A stretch of 64,000 nucleotides of DNA from a cyanobacterium endosymbiont of Epithemia clementina EcSB (GCF_029919255.1 NZ_CP123991.1:923110-987109); one strand, 5' to 3'. Counted from the stretch's first letter, positions 18,773-28,398 are shown. Numbers and translations: made by a program. The notes: generated from the letters alone by a model not told the origin.

Positions 18773-19570
18773 ATGTTTTGGTATGACGGGGAATTGATTG
18801 AAACAGAAACTATTTCTGTTAAGGTGACCGAACCTGGTTTAATTTATGGGGCAACAGTATTTACAACATTACGAGTCTATCAAAAGTCTCTTGACCATCG
18901 TTTAACCCAGTGGTCCACTCATTGTCATCGACTCGAATGCAGCTTAAAAACTTTTGGTTGGACGTTGCCTAATTGGCAACAATTACGTCAAGAAGCCGAA
19001 TTATTAATTTACTATTATCCTGTCTTAAGATTAACGATTTTCCCTGATGGTAAAGAATGGATTATAGGACGTTTTTTACCTGAAGATTTAGAACAATCTC
19101 AACAAAAAGGGATAAAAGGATGGGTCGCTAACACTAGCTTATATAAACGATCTTTAGCTAATTATAAAACTGGCAATTATTTAGGAACATTTTTAGCTTT
19201 ACAAAAAGCTGATCAGTTGGGCTTTAGAGAAACAATTTTAGTTGATCACGAAGGAAATTGGCTAGAAACTAGTACAGGGAATCTTTGGGGATATAAACAG
19301 GGAGAATGGTATACACCCCCCATCGAAGAAGCAATCTTACCAGGAATCGGACAATCACAGTTATTATCTTGGTTAAATAATCAACAAATTCCTATTAATC
19401 AAACCCAATGGAATTTGGATTTGATTGATAGTTTAGAGATCATTGCTTATGGTAACAGTGTAGTTGAAATTATCCCTTTTGCTTCGATAAAAATGGAAGG
19501 TAAAAGCCTTAATTTCAATACATCTTATTCAAGTCTTAAACAATTACAAAATTATTACCGCTCTAATTAG
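18773..19570 (+). CDS. pabC: Class IV aminotransferase, probable aminodeoxychorismate lyase
   Basis: A 265-residue fold-type IV PLP enzyme. The catalytic lysine is Lys132 in RSLANYKTGNYLG, and the cofactor-phosphate and tail motif is LETSTGNLWG (164-173). PabC converts aminodeoxychorismate to p-aminobenzoate for folate. Branched-chain or D-amino-acid aminotransferase activities use the same fold and cannot be excluded. The length fits PabC. It sits 11 bases after cytM on the same strand, with no functional link obvious. A Rho-independent terminator is not evident after it. Confidence 0.75.
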   Translation: MFWYDGELIETETISVKVTEPGLIYGATVFTTLRVYQKSLDHRLTQWSTHCHRLECSLKTFGWTLPNWQQLRQEAELLIYYYPVLRLTIFPDGKEWIIGRFLPEDLEQSQQKGIKGWVANTSLYKRSLANYKTGNYLGTFLALQKADQLGFRETILVDHEGNWLETSTGNLWGYKQGEWYTPPIEEAILPGIGQSQLLSWLNNQQIPINQTQWNLDLIDSLEIIAYGNSVVEIIPFASIKMEGKSLNFNTSYSSLKQLQNYYRSN

Positions 19571-19993
19571 AGTAGAGAGAATCATAGTAGTTATTCTGAG
19601 TTTTAAAATGTAACTTTCATAGTTTTTGCTTTTCCAATCGTGTTAGCTGAACTTTTGGGTAAGCTGAAATCTAGTTAAATGCTCTTTTTTAAAAAATTTT
19701 CTATTCTAGACATATTTAAAATTACCTGCTTATAACTAACATCTTATATCTAGAACTAATTCTACTAGAACTAAAAAACTTAAGAAAAAATATGAATAAA
19801 ATAAATTAGTGATGAATCAATCATCAATATTTTATAACTATTACTTATCACTTTTCTATTTCTGATTGAAACAAGTCTATTCCTAATTAAGTGTTATATC
19901 CGAGTCTAATCCCTATAAAAATAGGAACACAAACTACTTTATATTGTGATATTGTGTCCCTAATTAGTCAGAAATACTACCAAATAAATTGAC
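19571..19993. other. Convergent gap between pabC and mgdA
   Basis: 423 AT-rich bases between two gene ends. No coding signal was seen. A weak stem (GGAACACAA near 19924 against TTGTGTCCC near 19953, 8 of 9 paired) could help end transcription. Otherwise nothing is visible. Confidence 0.45.
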
Positions 19994-21427
19994 TTAATTA
20001 ACAAAACTTTCTTCAGGAGTCCCCTCATGAATTGTCTTAACCCATTTAAGACGTTTAGGAAAAATTGACATTCGAATAGTTACACTAGGAATAATAATAA
20101 ACCAGTGCATCATATAAAAGGTTCCCTTCAAAGATAACCACGTCAACCGAAACACGTCTACAATCCCCAAATTTTTGTTTTTTTCACTGCGACGTAACCC
20201 ATTAAATACACCCCAAGAAGACAAAGATAAAATTAATATGGTTAACGGACTAAAAATTGGTAAGTGATGACGTAGAATCACCATCAAAAAGTCAGGAAAT
20301 ACCGCCATTAAGATCAAATACTGTATGACAATAAACGATAGCATATCAACTTTTTTCGTCCAGCCAATATGCTCATTAAGAATAAACCGCCAATAATCTA
20401 AATATCGTTGATACCCTCCCTCTCCCCAACGGTTTCGTTGATGCCAAAGAGATGTTACTGTTGTTACTCCTTCCTCTTCCACGGCGGGAGCGGATAAAAA
20501 AACAATTTTCCAATTATCCAAATGTAGTCGAATAGTTAAATCAAGATCATCTGTAATTGTTTGTTCATTCCATCCCCCACAACGAGATAAGGCTAAACGC
20601 CTAACAAATTGTCCATTACCGCGCAATTCTCCAATTCCCCCGATCGCAACCCTTTGTTGTTGAAAATAGCCATCGAGGGCCATCTCTACTCCCTGTCCTT
20701 TCGTCCAAAAATTCAGAGGCGCATTAGCAATATTCTTACGGACTTGAACTGCTCCTACCGTTTTGTCTTCAAATAAAGGAACTACACAACGTAATAAATC
20801 CTGAGAAACCTTAGCATCAGCATCAAAAACCGCAATAATGTCCCCATGAGTTTGGGATAACGCCTGATTTAATGCTCCTGATTTTCCCCCTTCTCCATTA
20901 GCCGAACGACGAATCACATTGAGTTGAGAATACTTCCGGGATAATTGCGCTAAAATTCGGGGGGTGTTGTCAGTACTGCAATCATCAACTACCCATAAAT
21001 TATATTTATCAGTGGGATAATCCAAATTGCACAAGGTCGTTATCAGTTGACTAATAACCGCTTCCTCATTTTTAGCCGCTACTAATAAAGAAACCGAAGG
21101 AACATGACCATTAGCAATAACTTCATCAGATAAAGGACTCGGCACTTCCTCCGGTTTAGCGATTATGAGACGTAACGCTTGGATGGAAAATAATCCCGTT
21201 AGTCCTAAAACCACCCAAGTACCCCAAGTCACTAAATGAAGAACAATGGTGATACCCCAAATAGCCATAAGGACAAAAGCAGCTTTTTTACGTCGTCCTG
21301 ATAATCCTTGGAAAAAATCGTTTCTAAATTTCTCTTCTTCGTCTTGAGGATCAGACCATTCCGATAATAATGAACTAAAGGGATCCAAGTTCTGAGCAGC
21401 TTTATCTGACCAATAATTATTTTGCAT
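19994..21427 (-). CDS. mgdA: Monoglucosyldiacylglycerol synthase (GT2 family)
   Basis: A 477-residue membrane glycosyltransferase. Two hydrophobic helices (about 47-90) precede a GT2 catalytic domain with LLVAAKNEEA (114-123), VVDDCSTDNT (146-155), the metal-binding DAD at 202-204, TDDLDLTIR and the acceptor-side LWHQRNRWGEGG. C-terminal helices follow. Length and motifs match Synechocystis Sll1377 as I recall it. That enzyme makes monoglucosyldiacylglycerol from UDP-glucose and diacylglycerol, the first step of cyanobacterial galactolipid synthesis before epimerisation. A cellulose-synthase-like role is the alternative. The epimerase gene is not in this window. Confidence 0.82.
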   Translation of the reverse strand: MQNNYWSDKAAQNLDPFSSLLSEWSDPQDEEEKFRNDFFQGLSGRRKKAAFVLMAIWGITIVLHLVTWGTWVVLGLTGLFSIQALRLIIAKPEEVPSPLSDEVIANGHVPSVSLLVAAKNEEAVISQLITTLCNLDYPTDKYNLWVVDDCSTDNTPRILAQLSRKYSQLNVIRRSANGEGGKSGALNQALSQTHGDIIAVFDADAKVSQDLLRCVVPLFEDKTVGAVQVRKNIANAPLNFWTKGQGVEMALDGYFQQQRVAIGGIGELRGNGQFVRRLALSRCGGWNEQTITDDLDLTIRLHLDNWKIVFLSAPAVEEEGVTTVTSLWHQRNRWGEGGYQRYLDYWRFILNEHIGWTKKVDMLSFIVIQYLILMAVFPDFLMVILRHHLPIFSPLTILILSLSSWGVFNGLRRSEKNKNLGIVDVFRLTWLSLKGTFYMMHWFIIIPSVTIRMSIFPKRLKWVKTIHEGTPEESFVN

Positions 21428-21701
21428 AAGTCGATGTTTTGATTAATTCGTTTACTTTGATGCTAACAACTTCCGTTATTCTCTTTGTTCGTTTGTTGTC
21501 TGCTTTATACTTTAAGGTTTTATTCTAGCGGAGAATGCAAATTTTGTTTGTTGGCGTTTTTAAAAGTTCATTTCAGTTAAACGTTAAGGATGAAAAGCTA
21601 TAATGGGGAGGCTATACTGGCACGTCAGCTACTGTTAGAATAAAAAAGAACTATTCATTACTATTTACCCATCTTAACAAATAAATAAGTCTGACCATTT
21701 T

Positions 21702-22934
21702 ATGCTGAGTGATATTATTACGATGACCTCTCTACTGTTAGGTTCAATTCTCTGGGTAGAAATTGTTCGGGACTGTTACCACGCGTTATCCCACCATTGG
21801 ATTCCTTTGTATCGTCTTCATGCTTGGCATCATCGCGTATTTCGTCCTGATTTATCCCCCGTCAGTGAGGAAATTTACCGTAAAGCTCATTGGTATAATG
21901 ATCTTCCAGAAGCATTAGTAATGTTGACTTTGAGCCTGATTCCTGGGACAGTATTTTTTGTTGAAAGTTTTCCCTACAGCTGGATGGCGTGGGGAGGGTC
22001 AATTTATGCTTTAACTTTTCTGATCGGGGCGATCACGCGGGGTGCAGGAGTTCCCTACGCCGATGAATTAACGGATATTACCCATCGTCAAGGGGAATTT
22101 GTTACTCTTCCTGGAAACTGGTTTGTAAACCGTCCGTACCATTGGCGACATCATTTTGATAATCAGAAAGCTTATTATAGCGGAACATTGACCTTAGTAG
22201 ATAAACTTATGGGAACTGCATTATCTCTAAAAGGAAAAACCGTTGCAGTCACTGGTGCATCAGGAACTTTGGGGCAATCACTCTTAAAACAGCTTTATAG
22301 TAATGGGGCTATACCGATTGCTTTCACCACCTCTCAATCTCAGTCTATTGCAGTAGAAATTGAAGGCAAAAAATTACCGATAAAAACATTAACTTGGCAG
22401 GTTGATCAAGAATTGGAATTAACGGATGAGTTAGAGTCAGTTGATATTTTAATTCTCAATCATGGTATCAATGTTCATCATGAGAGAACTCCAGAAGCTA
22501 TTAATAAATCTTATGAAGTAAATACATTTTCTAGTTTGCGGTTAATGGAGTTATTTATTACTACCGTTAAAACAAATAAAGATCGGGTTTGCAAGGAAGT
22601 TTGGGTCAACACCTCTGAAGCAGAAGTTTGTCCTGCAGTTAGCCCCCTTTATGAATTAAGTAAACGAGCTTTAGGAAACCTAGTTACTTTACGTCGTTTG
22701 GATGCTCCTTGTGTGGTAAGAAAATTAATTTTAGGACCATTTAAAAGTAACCTTAATCCTATTGGCTTAATGTCCGGAGATTGGGTTGCTAAGCAAATTA
22801 TAAAAGCAGCAAAAGCCGGCAATAGGAATATTATTGTTACCGTTAATCCTATCACGTTTATTTTATTTCCTCTCAAAGAATTTTTTGTCTTTCTATATTT
22901 TAAATTATTTAGTAGAAAGGTAAAGATAATTTAA
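21702..22934 (+). CDS. Bifunctional sterol desaturase-like / short-chain dehydrogenase fusion
   Basis: A 410-residue two-part protein. Residues 1 to about 175 resemble the fatty-acid hydroxylase/sterol desaturase family: hydrophobic helices and histidine clusters YHALSHHW (26-33), HAWHH (40-44) and HWRHHFDN, the di-iron ligands. From about residue 176 an SDR Rossmann domain begins with TVAVTGASGTLGQSLL, followed by LNHGINVHHE and a YELSKRALGN active-site motif. Such fusions are known in cyanobacteria, but the substrate is not known to me. Oxidation of a lipid or carotenoid-like substrate followed by dehydrogenation is inference only. It is divergent from mgdA. Confidence 0.78.
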   Translation: MLSDIITMTSLLLGSILWVEIVRDCYHALSHHWIPLYRLHAWHHRVFRPDLSPVSEEIYRKAHWYNDLPEALVMLTLSLIPGTVFFVESFPYSWMAWGGSIYALTFLIGAITRGAGVPYADELTDITHRQGEFVTLPGNWFVNRPYHWRHHFDNQKAYYSGTLTLVDKLMGTALSLKGKTVAVTGASGTLGQSLLKQLYSNGAIPIAFTTSQSQSIAVEIEGKKLPIKTLTWQVDQELELTDELESVDILILNHGINVHHERTPEAINKSYEVNTFSSLRLMELFITTVKTNKDRVCKEVWVNTSEAEVCPAVSPLYELSKRALGNLVTLRRLDAPCVVRKLILGPFKSNLNPIGLMSGDWVAKQIIKAAKAGNRNIIVTVNPITFILFPLKEFFVFLYFKLFSRKVKII

Positions 22935-23845
22935 AAATCTATTAAGACAAGAAGAAAACTAGCTATTAATCATCGAGGTATAATATTGCCATTTGTTCTG
23001 TTGACTTAATCGCAACAATGTTATTGAACTTATTATTCAATACCTTTATTCTAAAGTAATGAATTTATTCGATGAATTCGTTTATTAATTTTTAACATAC
23101 TTTTAGATTAGAAAAAATTATTTCAACTCCATTAAACTCAATGAATTATTTTGCCATCGAAAAGTTTTTAACTCTCAAGAAACTACTTTTCTAACTCCAA
23201 ATCAAATTACTGCTACTGCGCATAAATAACAGGTAATTAAAGTTAAATAAAGAACAGTATCTTTGTAATTATCAGTACGTACTATTTTCTTGGAAAGATT
23301 ATTTTAGCATGGGTAATTGGGTGATAAAGTCATCATTATTGACTTGTTTATTGTAATCGTTACCAATTATTTTATTTCCTTTAACTAACACTTAGCTAAT
23401 AATTAACTTTTAATTTATACTTTTAAAGCCTGGAAGATCGCTGTTTCTATAAACTTATATAAAATTTTATTGTCCTTACTTTCTAGTATAGATTATTGAT
23501 ACTCGAGAGCATTGTAACTATTTAACGTTTATCTAGCCAACAAAAAAGGTTATTAACTATCCATTTGTTTCTTTTCGTAAAGTTTAGTTTTGCTAAACTT
23601 ACAGTACTATATTTTCAATATATACCTATTAAAGGCTCTATTTAAAGATTGTTTAAGTTTCTAATAGTTTACTTATTATTAATAGAATTGTAGAATTTTA
23701 CTATGTCAGGGTTTGACAGGTTTTTACTATCCTCAATATGGTAAAAATTAAAGTATTAAGATTAAAAAGTTAGTTGGAACTAGAATAAAAATCTTTTGAT
23801 TTTAACGTTAAACTACAACAGTAGAACTGAATTATTAATGACTTA
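22935..23845. other. Gap of about 0.9 kb with eroded coding traces
   Basis: No intact gene. Around 23125-23215 the plus strand reads LFCHRKVFNSQETTFLTPNQ and a little more before a stop, which looks like an old gene fragment but is too short to name. A hairpin, AAGTTTAG at 23580-23587 with CTAAACTT at 23593-23600, lies in the middle and shares its stem sequence with the long palindrome at 34972. The promoter of the following ATPase gene must lie near the end. Confidence 0.4.
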
Positions 23846-24517
23846 ATGACCAATTTTGCGATTCAAGTTAAAGATTTAAGCTTTGGTTGGGATCAAAACT
23901 CTTTTGTACTGCAATCATGTTCCCTAGAAGTTCCTAAAGGGGAATTTTGGATGTTATTAGGGACTAATGGTAGTGGAAAATCAACCCTCTTACGATTAAT
24001 GACGCGACTGCTAACTCCCCAAACTGGAACTATCGTCATGAGTCCCCCTGTCGGTTTTGTTTTCCAAAACCCCGATCTTCAGTTAGTTATGCCAACCGTT
24101 GGAGCTGATATCGCCTTTGGGTTAGTTCCTGAACGTCTATCCCCTATCGAAGTCCGTAAGCGTGTACGGAAAGCTTTGTCGGCTGTTAACCTTCTAGAAT
24201 TAGAGCGACGGCCTATTTATGCTCTTAGTGGAGGTCAAAAACAACGTATTGCTATTGCTGGAGCGATCGCCCGTCATTGCCAAGTTCTTCTCCTTGATGA
24301 ACCTACAGCCCTCCTAGATGTTGATACCCAATTAGAATTAGTGATCCAGGTACAACAGTTAGTTAAGAGTCAAGGTATTACCGCTTTATGGGTTACACAT
24401 CGCTTAGAAGAGTTAAATTATTGCGATGGTGCTTTCTTACTAGAAAACGGAAAAGTAATAGACAAAGGAGACCCCAACCATCTAAAAGCTAGATTAGTTT
24501 CAAAAACTTCCCCTTAA
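23846..24517 (+). CDS. ECF/CbiO-like ABC transporter ATP-binding protein
   Basis: A 223-residue ATPase with Walker A GTNGSGKST (39-47), Q-loop FVFQNPD (71-77), signature LSGGQKQR (127-134), Walker B VLLLDEP (147-153) and the H-loop WVTHRLEEL. The FVFQNPDLQLVMPTVGADIA segment is typical of energy-coupling-factor ATPases (CbiO/EcfA) that drive vitamin or metal uptake. Plastid homologues also exist. No substrate-binding or transmembrane partner is next to it, so the substrate is unknown. One HIP1 octamer occurs at 24263. The NYN-domain gene follows after 78 bases. Confidence 0.82.
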   Translation: MTNFAIQVKDLSFGWDQNSFVLQSCSLEVPKGEFWMLLGTNGSGKSTLLRLMTRLLTPQTGTIVMSPPVGFVFQNPDLQLVMPTVGADIAFGLVPERLSPIEVRKRVRKALSAVNLLELERRPIYALSGGQKQRIAIAGAIARHCQVLLLDEPTALLDVDTQLELVIQVQQLVKSQGITALWVTHRLEELNYCDGAFLLENGKVIDKGDPNHLKARLVSKTSP

Positions 24518-24595
24518 AATGAAAATTCTTTGCTAAAATCGGAGGACATTTGCATCAAAAAATACCTTAAGCACATATGACCACTTTTAAAAAAC

Positions 24596-25141
24596 ATGCT
24601 TCTTCCTCACAATCCTTTATTATTAATCGATGGTTATAACATTATCGGGAATTGGACTTCTTTAAAGAAAACCCGTGATCGCCATGGTTTAGAACCGGCA
24701 AGACGAGAATTGGTAGAGGCTCTGGTTAATTATATAGCCCACAGTGGTTATCAAGCACAAGTCATTTTTGACTCCCAATATCGCAAGACCCCTAGTTCTT
24801 TAGAAAAATATTCCCCCAATTTATCTATACACTTTACCGCTTGGGCGCAAACGGCTGATACATACATTGAAAAAGTCTGTGCATCTTTTTTTCATCAAAC
24901 CAGTCCTACTCCGCCTCGATTAATCGTCGCTACATCAGATCGAGATCAACGTTTGACAGTAGTAGGATATGGCGCAGAATGGATGTCGGCTCAACATCTA
25001 GCTAATGAAATAAATCTATCCACTCATCAAGTTAGACGTAAACAACGACCTAGCAAACGTAGTCAGAGTCGTTTCTTGTTTAACTGTCTTGACGCTAAAT
25101 CTCAAGCTCGTCTTGCTCAATGGCAACAAGGGACAAATTAA
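24596..25141 (+). CDS. NYN-domain ribonuclease, YacP/Rae1-like
   Basis: A 181-residue NYN (PIN-like) domain protein. It opens with LLLIDGYNIIGNW (8-20), where the first acidic residue of the nuclease site is expected. It continues with RRELVEALVNYIAHSGYQAQ, VIFDSQYRK, a TADTYIEKVC segment and IVATSDRDQRLTVVGYGAEW, which matches the YacP family. The Bacillus member Rae1 is a ribosome-associated mRNA endonuclease; that role here is inferred from family only. The C-terminus is basic. It follows the ECF-type ATPase and precedes tRNA-Glu. Confidence 0.85.
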   Translation: MLLPHNPLLLIDGYNIIGNWTSLKKTRDRHGLEPARRELVEALVNYIAHSGYQAQVIFDSQYRKTPSSLEKYSPNLSIHFTAWAQTADTYIEKVCASFFHQTSPTPPRLIVATSDRDQRLTVVGYGAEWMSAQHLANEINLSTHQVRRKQRPSKRSQSRFLFNCLDAKSQARLAQWQQGTN

Positions 25142-25251
25142 TAATAACTTTCTTGATCGAGTTTTGGGAATTTATAGACAGGTTTTTAAAGAACATATGT
25201 ATTAAAAAATATCTGAGTTAGAAATTTCTAGAAAATTGATGAGTAAGACTA

Positions 25252-25280
25252 TTGACATGAACAAAGATCATTGCTAGATT
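25252..25280 (+). promoter_or_regulatory. Sigma-70-type promoter of tRNA-Glu
   Basis: A perfect TTGACA at 25252-25257 and TAGATT at 25275-25280 are separated by 17 bases. Transcription would start near 25287, about 14 bases before the tRNA. This is the clearest housekeeping promoter in the window. Confidence 0.8.
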
Positions 25281-25300
25281 AGTGTATGTGTCAAAAACAA

Positions 25301-25373
25301 GCCCCCATCGTCTAGTGGCCTAGGACACCTCCCTTTCACGGAGGCGACAGGGATTCAAATTCCCTTGGGGGTA
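25301..25373 (+). tRNA. trnE-UUC: tRNA-Glu (UUC)
   Basis: A 73-nt cloverleaf. The acceptor is GCCCCCA (25301-25307) with TGGGGGT (25366-25372) and discriminator A. The anticodon stem CCTCC/GGAGG encloses the loop CTTTCAC with anticodon TTC. The T arm is AGGGA TTCAAAT TCCCT. CCA is not encoded. In cyanobacteria this tRNA also feeds the C5 pathway, since glutamyl-tRNA is the substrate for tetrapyrrole synthesis. It has its own promoter and terminator. Confidence 0.97.
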
Positions 25374-25384
25374 CTTCCGTGATG

Positions 25385-25418
25385 AGGAGTAGAACTTCGG
25401 TTTTACTCCTTGTTTTTT
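25385..25418 (+). terminator. Intrinsic terminator of tRNA-Glu
   Basis: AGGAGTAGAAC (25385-25395) pairs with GTTTTACTCCT (25400-25410), with one G-U pair, closing a C(TTCG)G tetraloop. A T-rich tract runs to 25418. This is a textbook Rho-independent terminator. Confidence 0.92.
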
Positions 25419-25520
25419 AATGAATAACAGGGGATGTCCGAAGCTCAAAGTTTTTAAAGAACCTCGTTTAAAGTGACGTATTCCAGAAATTCAGGGCTTT
25501 TTTTCTTATGGAAGTAAGTT

Positions 25521-26804
25521 TTAGTTAGGTTTTTTCACAACTCCCATGAATATAATCGCATTAGTTTTATGATCACGAATTGTACATAAAAATGGACGAT
25601 TAACAATCATGGTAAATTGCTCTTCTGGAAGAAATACAGAAGTCATCCTTGCACGAATGGGACTGGTGACGGCAGACTGTGTTCCTCTCTCGTTAATCTC
25701 CACTAAAGTTTTGTGTCTCATATGATTCACATAAACTTGACGGGATGTTAATTTGGAAAAGTTGGCTGATGATTGTTCGAACATTGTGGACATTCCTAAA
25801 GACATTAAAGCCTTTTCCATGTCGACTTCATCGGATAGACTGAAACGGGGTAGTTTTAATTTTCCTTGTTGTTCACGAAATTGTCCCATCCATTTTTTCC
25901 ATTGACCCACTGTTAGTTGTGAAACTAGGTCTTTTAGATTCTTATCTGGTCGAGGAAGAAAGATTTCTAAACTAAAGCGTTCTCCTGTGTAAGGTAAACT
26001 CACCGCTTGAAATTCTGATGTTTCAAAATAGCGGTACTTTCCTTCACGAGACATCAATGGAAATTTGATAACCCTATCATTACTTAAGTAAAATGGCTGT
26101 TGTGTAGTCAGATGAGGATCAAATTCTATTTGCCAAACTCCTTGAAAATAAATTGCGTTGACTAAAAAAAGTACATCGTCATGACTAATTTGCTCAATGA
26201 TTTGGGGAATTTTTCCTAGGGTTTTTTCTTTCACCCAACGATTAACAATTCCCACTGACTCAGCACTCTCAAAATTTAAATTAGTGATTTGAGCCTGATA
26301 GTATTCTTGATTAGTTTTGAGGAATTGATAACGAAAAGGAAATCCTTGTCCAGTCCAAAGTGAATTAACAATTGCCAATTGACCACAATAATCATTCGTC
26401 TCTAATGATTTTTCTAGAGTTTTATTGGCATGATTAAAGGCATTAAGATTAACACCTTTAATCCCCAGTGCACCAGACATTTCTTGCCGAGTAGTTCCGC
26501 TTGCGCCATTGTAGAGCATAGATAGAGCTAGAGCTAAACTAACAGGAGAGACAGCAATATTCTGTTCGGAATTTTGTCTGGCTAGAGTGGAAAAGAGCTT
26601 AAAACCAAATTTCATCTGAGCATTTACCAGTTTTTCATTGCCCAAAGTTTTTTTCGGAAAAAATATCTTTGGGGAAACTTCCTGTAGTGCTTGAGCGTCT
26701 GCTAATATGCTGAAAACTTGAATTTTAGATGAAGGAATAAACCAACTCAAAAGGAATAAACCCAGAAATCCAAAAGTTGTGATCAAAGTTTTTCGATTCG
26801 TCAT
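25521..26804 (-). CDS. Serpin family serine protease inhibitor
   Basis: A 427-residue serpin with an N-terminal hydrophobic export segment (about 7-23). Serpin landmarks are NIAVSPVSLALALSMLYNGA, the LVNAIYFQGVWQIEFD strand, the reactive-centre hinge INERGTQSAVTSP (P17 Glu372, P15 Gly374, P14 Thr375, small residues at P12-P9) and the closing FTMIVNRPFLCTIRD. The hinge composition suggests an inhibitory serpin. By spacing, P1 falls near Thr388, with Arg384 and Arg386 close by, so specificity is uncertain. I start at ATG 26804 because AGGAG lies eight bases before it; an in-frame GTG three codons earlier is too close to that site. Likely periplasmic. Confidence 0.92.
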   Translation of the reverse strand: MTNRKTLITTFGFLGLFLLSWFIPSSKIQVFSILADAQALQEVSPKIFFPKKTLGNEKLVNAQMKFGFKLFSTLARQNSEQNIAVSPVSLALALSMLYNGASGTTRQEMSGALGIKGVNLNAFNHANKTLEKSLETNDYCGQLAIVNSLWTGQGFPFRYQFLKTNQEYYQAQITNLNFESAESVGIVNRWVKEKTLGKIPQIIEQISHDDVLFLVNAIYFQGVWQIEFDPHLTTQQPFYLSNDRVIKFPLMSREGKYRYFETSEFQAVSLPYTGERFSLEIFLPRPDKNLKDLVSQLTVGQWKKWMGQFREQQGKLKLPRFSLSDEVDMEKALMSLGMSTMFEQSSANFSKLTSRQVYVNHMRHKTLVEINERGTQSAVTSPIRARMTSVFLPEEQFTMIVNRPFLCTIRDHKTNAIIFMGVVKKPN

Positions 26805-27037
26805 CACTATCACTCCTATTTACCACACAGCAATGTCCGAGTAAACTTATCCCAGAGCTTTTTGACCTGTGCCTTTTGGGCAACTCTATGCTTTATTAAT
26901 GAGATTTTGGACAAAGCATTCTTATTTCGAGAATATACTTGATTGCTAAACATAAACCCTTAGAATTGTAAACAAATAATTCTAACCGTTAAAGTCACAC
27001 TTAGTTGGGGACAAAGAACGGAGGTAAGCTAAAGAAC

Positions 27038-27721
27038 GTGAACATCGCAGAAATTATTCAAAAAGGTGGGGTAGCTATGGGCCCGCTCCTCTTCTTGTCA
27101 GTACTCGTATTAAGTACTATTATTGAGCGTTCCTGGTTCTGGGTAAGATTTATCCCTAAAGAAGGGCAAATACTTAATCGAATCATGGATACCGCTGCTA
27201 AAAACTGGAATTCGGCTCCAAAAATTGCCAGAGAATACCGTAATCACCCTATAGGCAACTATCTTTATACTCCCCTGAGATTGACTAATCCTGATCCTGA
27301 AGTCTTCCATTTAGCTTTAGAATCAGCTGCCGATGATGAATTGGCTCTCATGCGTCGAGGGGATAAGGTACTAGAAGCCGTCATTGCGCTGTCTCCTCTT
27401 TTGGGGTTGTTGGGCACAGTATTAGGACTTATTGGTTCTTTAAGTTCAATTCAGATTAGCGATCTCGGAACAGCCTCAACTGCCGGAGTTACCCTAGGAA
27501 TTGGCGAAGCCTTAATTTCAACAGCAGTTGGTTTAATTGTAGCCATTGTTAGTTTAGTTTTTTATCGCATTTTCCAAGCCTTATGGTTTAATCAAGTGAG
27601 AGTTTTCCGTAAAACGGGCAGCGAATTAGAGGTAATTTATCGTCAACACTGGTTAGAAATAGACGATGATCGCTATCCTATAAGTACCGATTCGAAGCCC
27701 TCCGAAACAGCTGACCACTAA
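27038..27721 (+). CDS. exbB: MotA/TolQ/ExbB-type proton channel protein
   Basis: A 227-residue three-helix membrane protein. It has an N-terminal helix [20 protein letters not shown], a cytoplasmic domain, and the paired helices around [20 protein letters not shown] and [20 protein letters not shown], which line the proton path in this family. It pairs with the ExbD-like protein 26 bases downstream to power a periplasmic or outer-membrane process. I choose GTG 27038, preceded by GGAGGT 12 bases upstream. The frame is open to a TTG at 27005, but that extension is poor in family character and covers the ribosome-binding site. No tonB is nearby. Confidence 0.88.
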   Translation: MNIAEIIQKGGVAMGPLLFLSVLVLSTIIERSWFWVRFIPKEGQILNRIMDTAAKNWNSAPKIAREYRNHPIGNYLYTPLRLTNPDPEVFHLALESAADDELALMRRGDKVLEAVIALSPLLGLLGTVLGLIGSLSSIQISDLGTASTAGVTLGIGEALISTAVGLIVAIVSLVFYRIFQALWFNQVRVFRKTGSELEVIYRQHWLEIDDDRYPISTDSKPSETADH

Positions 27722-27747
27722 CTTCTTTGATCTTAGTAAAGGTACTT

Positions 27748-28398
27748 ATGACACAGGCCACTGGACAAAAACTAAAAAGTCAGAAAAATAAACCCCATGT
27801 TCACTCGCGCCCCCTAAAATTGTGGCAAGACACGTCTCTCCACCAGGAGGTTCGCATTGAAATTTTGCCGATGATAGATGTAATCTTTTGCATTTTGACC
27901 TTTTTTATTTTGGGGGCTGTGGGATTATCTCGTCAGCAGGCTATGAGCCTGGATTTACCTAAGGCTAGCACTGGAACACCGCAAATGCGAGAAATGTTAG
28001 TGGTTAGTCTCGATGATTTCGGTCAGGTATACGTGGAAAAACAACTGGTGACGCGCAACCAACTTTTTGATGCAATTAAAAACTATCACCAGTTTAATCC
28101 TAATGGTCTGATGGTTCTCCACGCTTCGGGAAATGCTAGTTACAACGAAGTTATTCAAGTCCTTGATATGTTAAAGCAAGTGGGGGGTGATCGCGTTGCC
28201 CTAGCAACTTTACCAGGGGAATCAGAGCCTTCCAGTAATGCTCTGAATCTGACTCCTTTGCCATCAAGAAATCAATTACTCGAGAATGTTCCTAGTTCCT
28301 GGCCACAAAAAGTTCCGACTAGTCTAGAGCAAGGATTGGGAGGCTCCCCTAGCATTCCTCTTAACCCTTCCTTATCAGGGGTTCCCACATCTCCTTAA
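27748..28398 (+). CDS. exbD: ExbD/TolR-type biopolymer transport protein
   Basis: A 216-residue ExbD/TolR protein. It has a cytoplasmic N-terminus, one transmembrane helix with the essential acidic residue in LPMIDVIFCILTFFILGAVG, and a periplasmic domain containing the usual VVSLDDFGQVYV and VLHASGNASYNEVIQVLDML segments. A proline- and serine-rich tail of about 50 residues extends past the typical ExbD length. The start is ATG 27748; an open upstream TTG is rejected. It forms an operon with the ExbB-like gene. The energised receptor is unknown. Confidence 0.88.
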   Translation: MTQATGQKLKSQKNKPHVHSRPLKLWQDTSLHQEVRIEILPMIDVIFCILTFFILGAVGLSRQQAMSLDLPKASTGTPQMREMLVVSLDDFGQVYVEKQLVTRNQLFDAIKNYHQFNPNGLMVLHASGNASYNEVIQVLDMLKQVGGDRVALATLPGESEPSSNALNLTPLPSRNQLLENVPSSWPQKVPTSLEQGLGGSPSIPLNPSLSGVPTSP

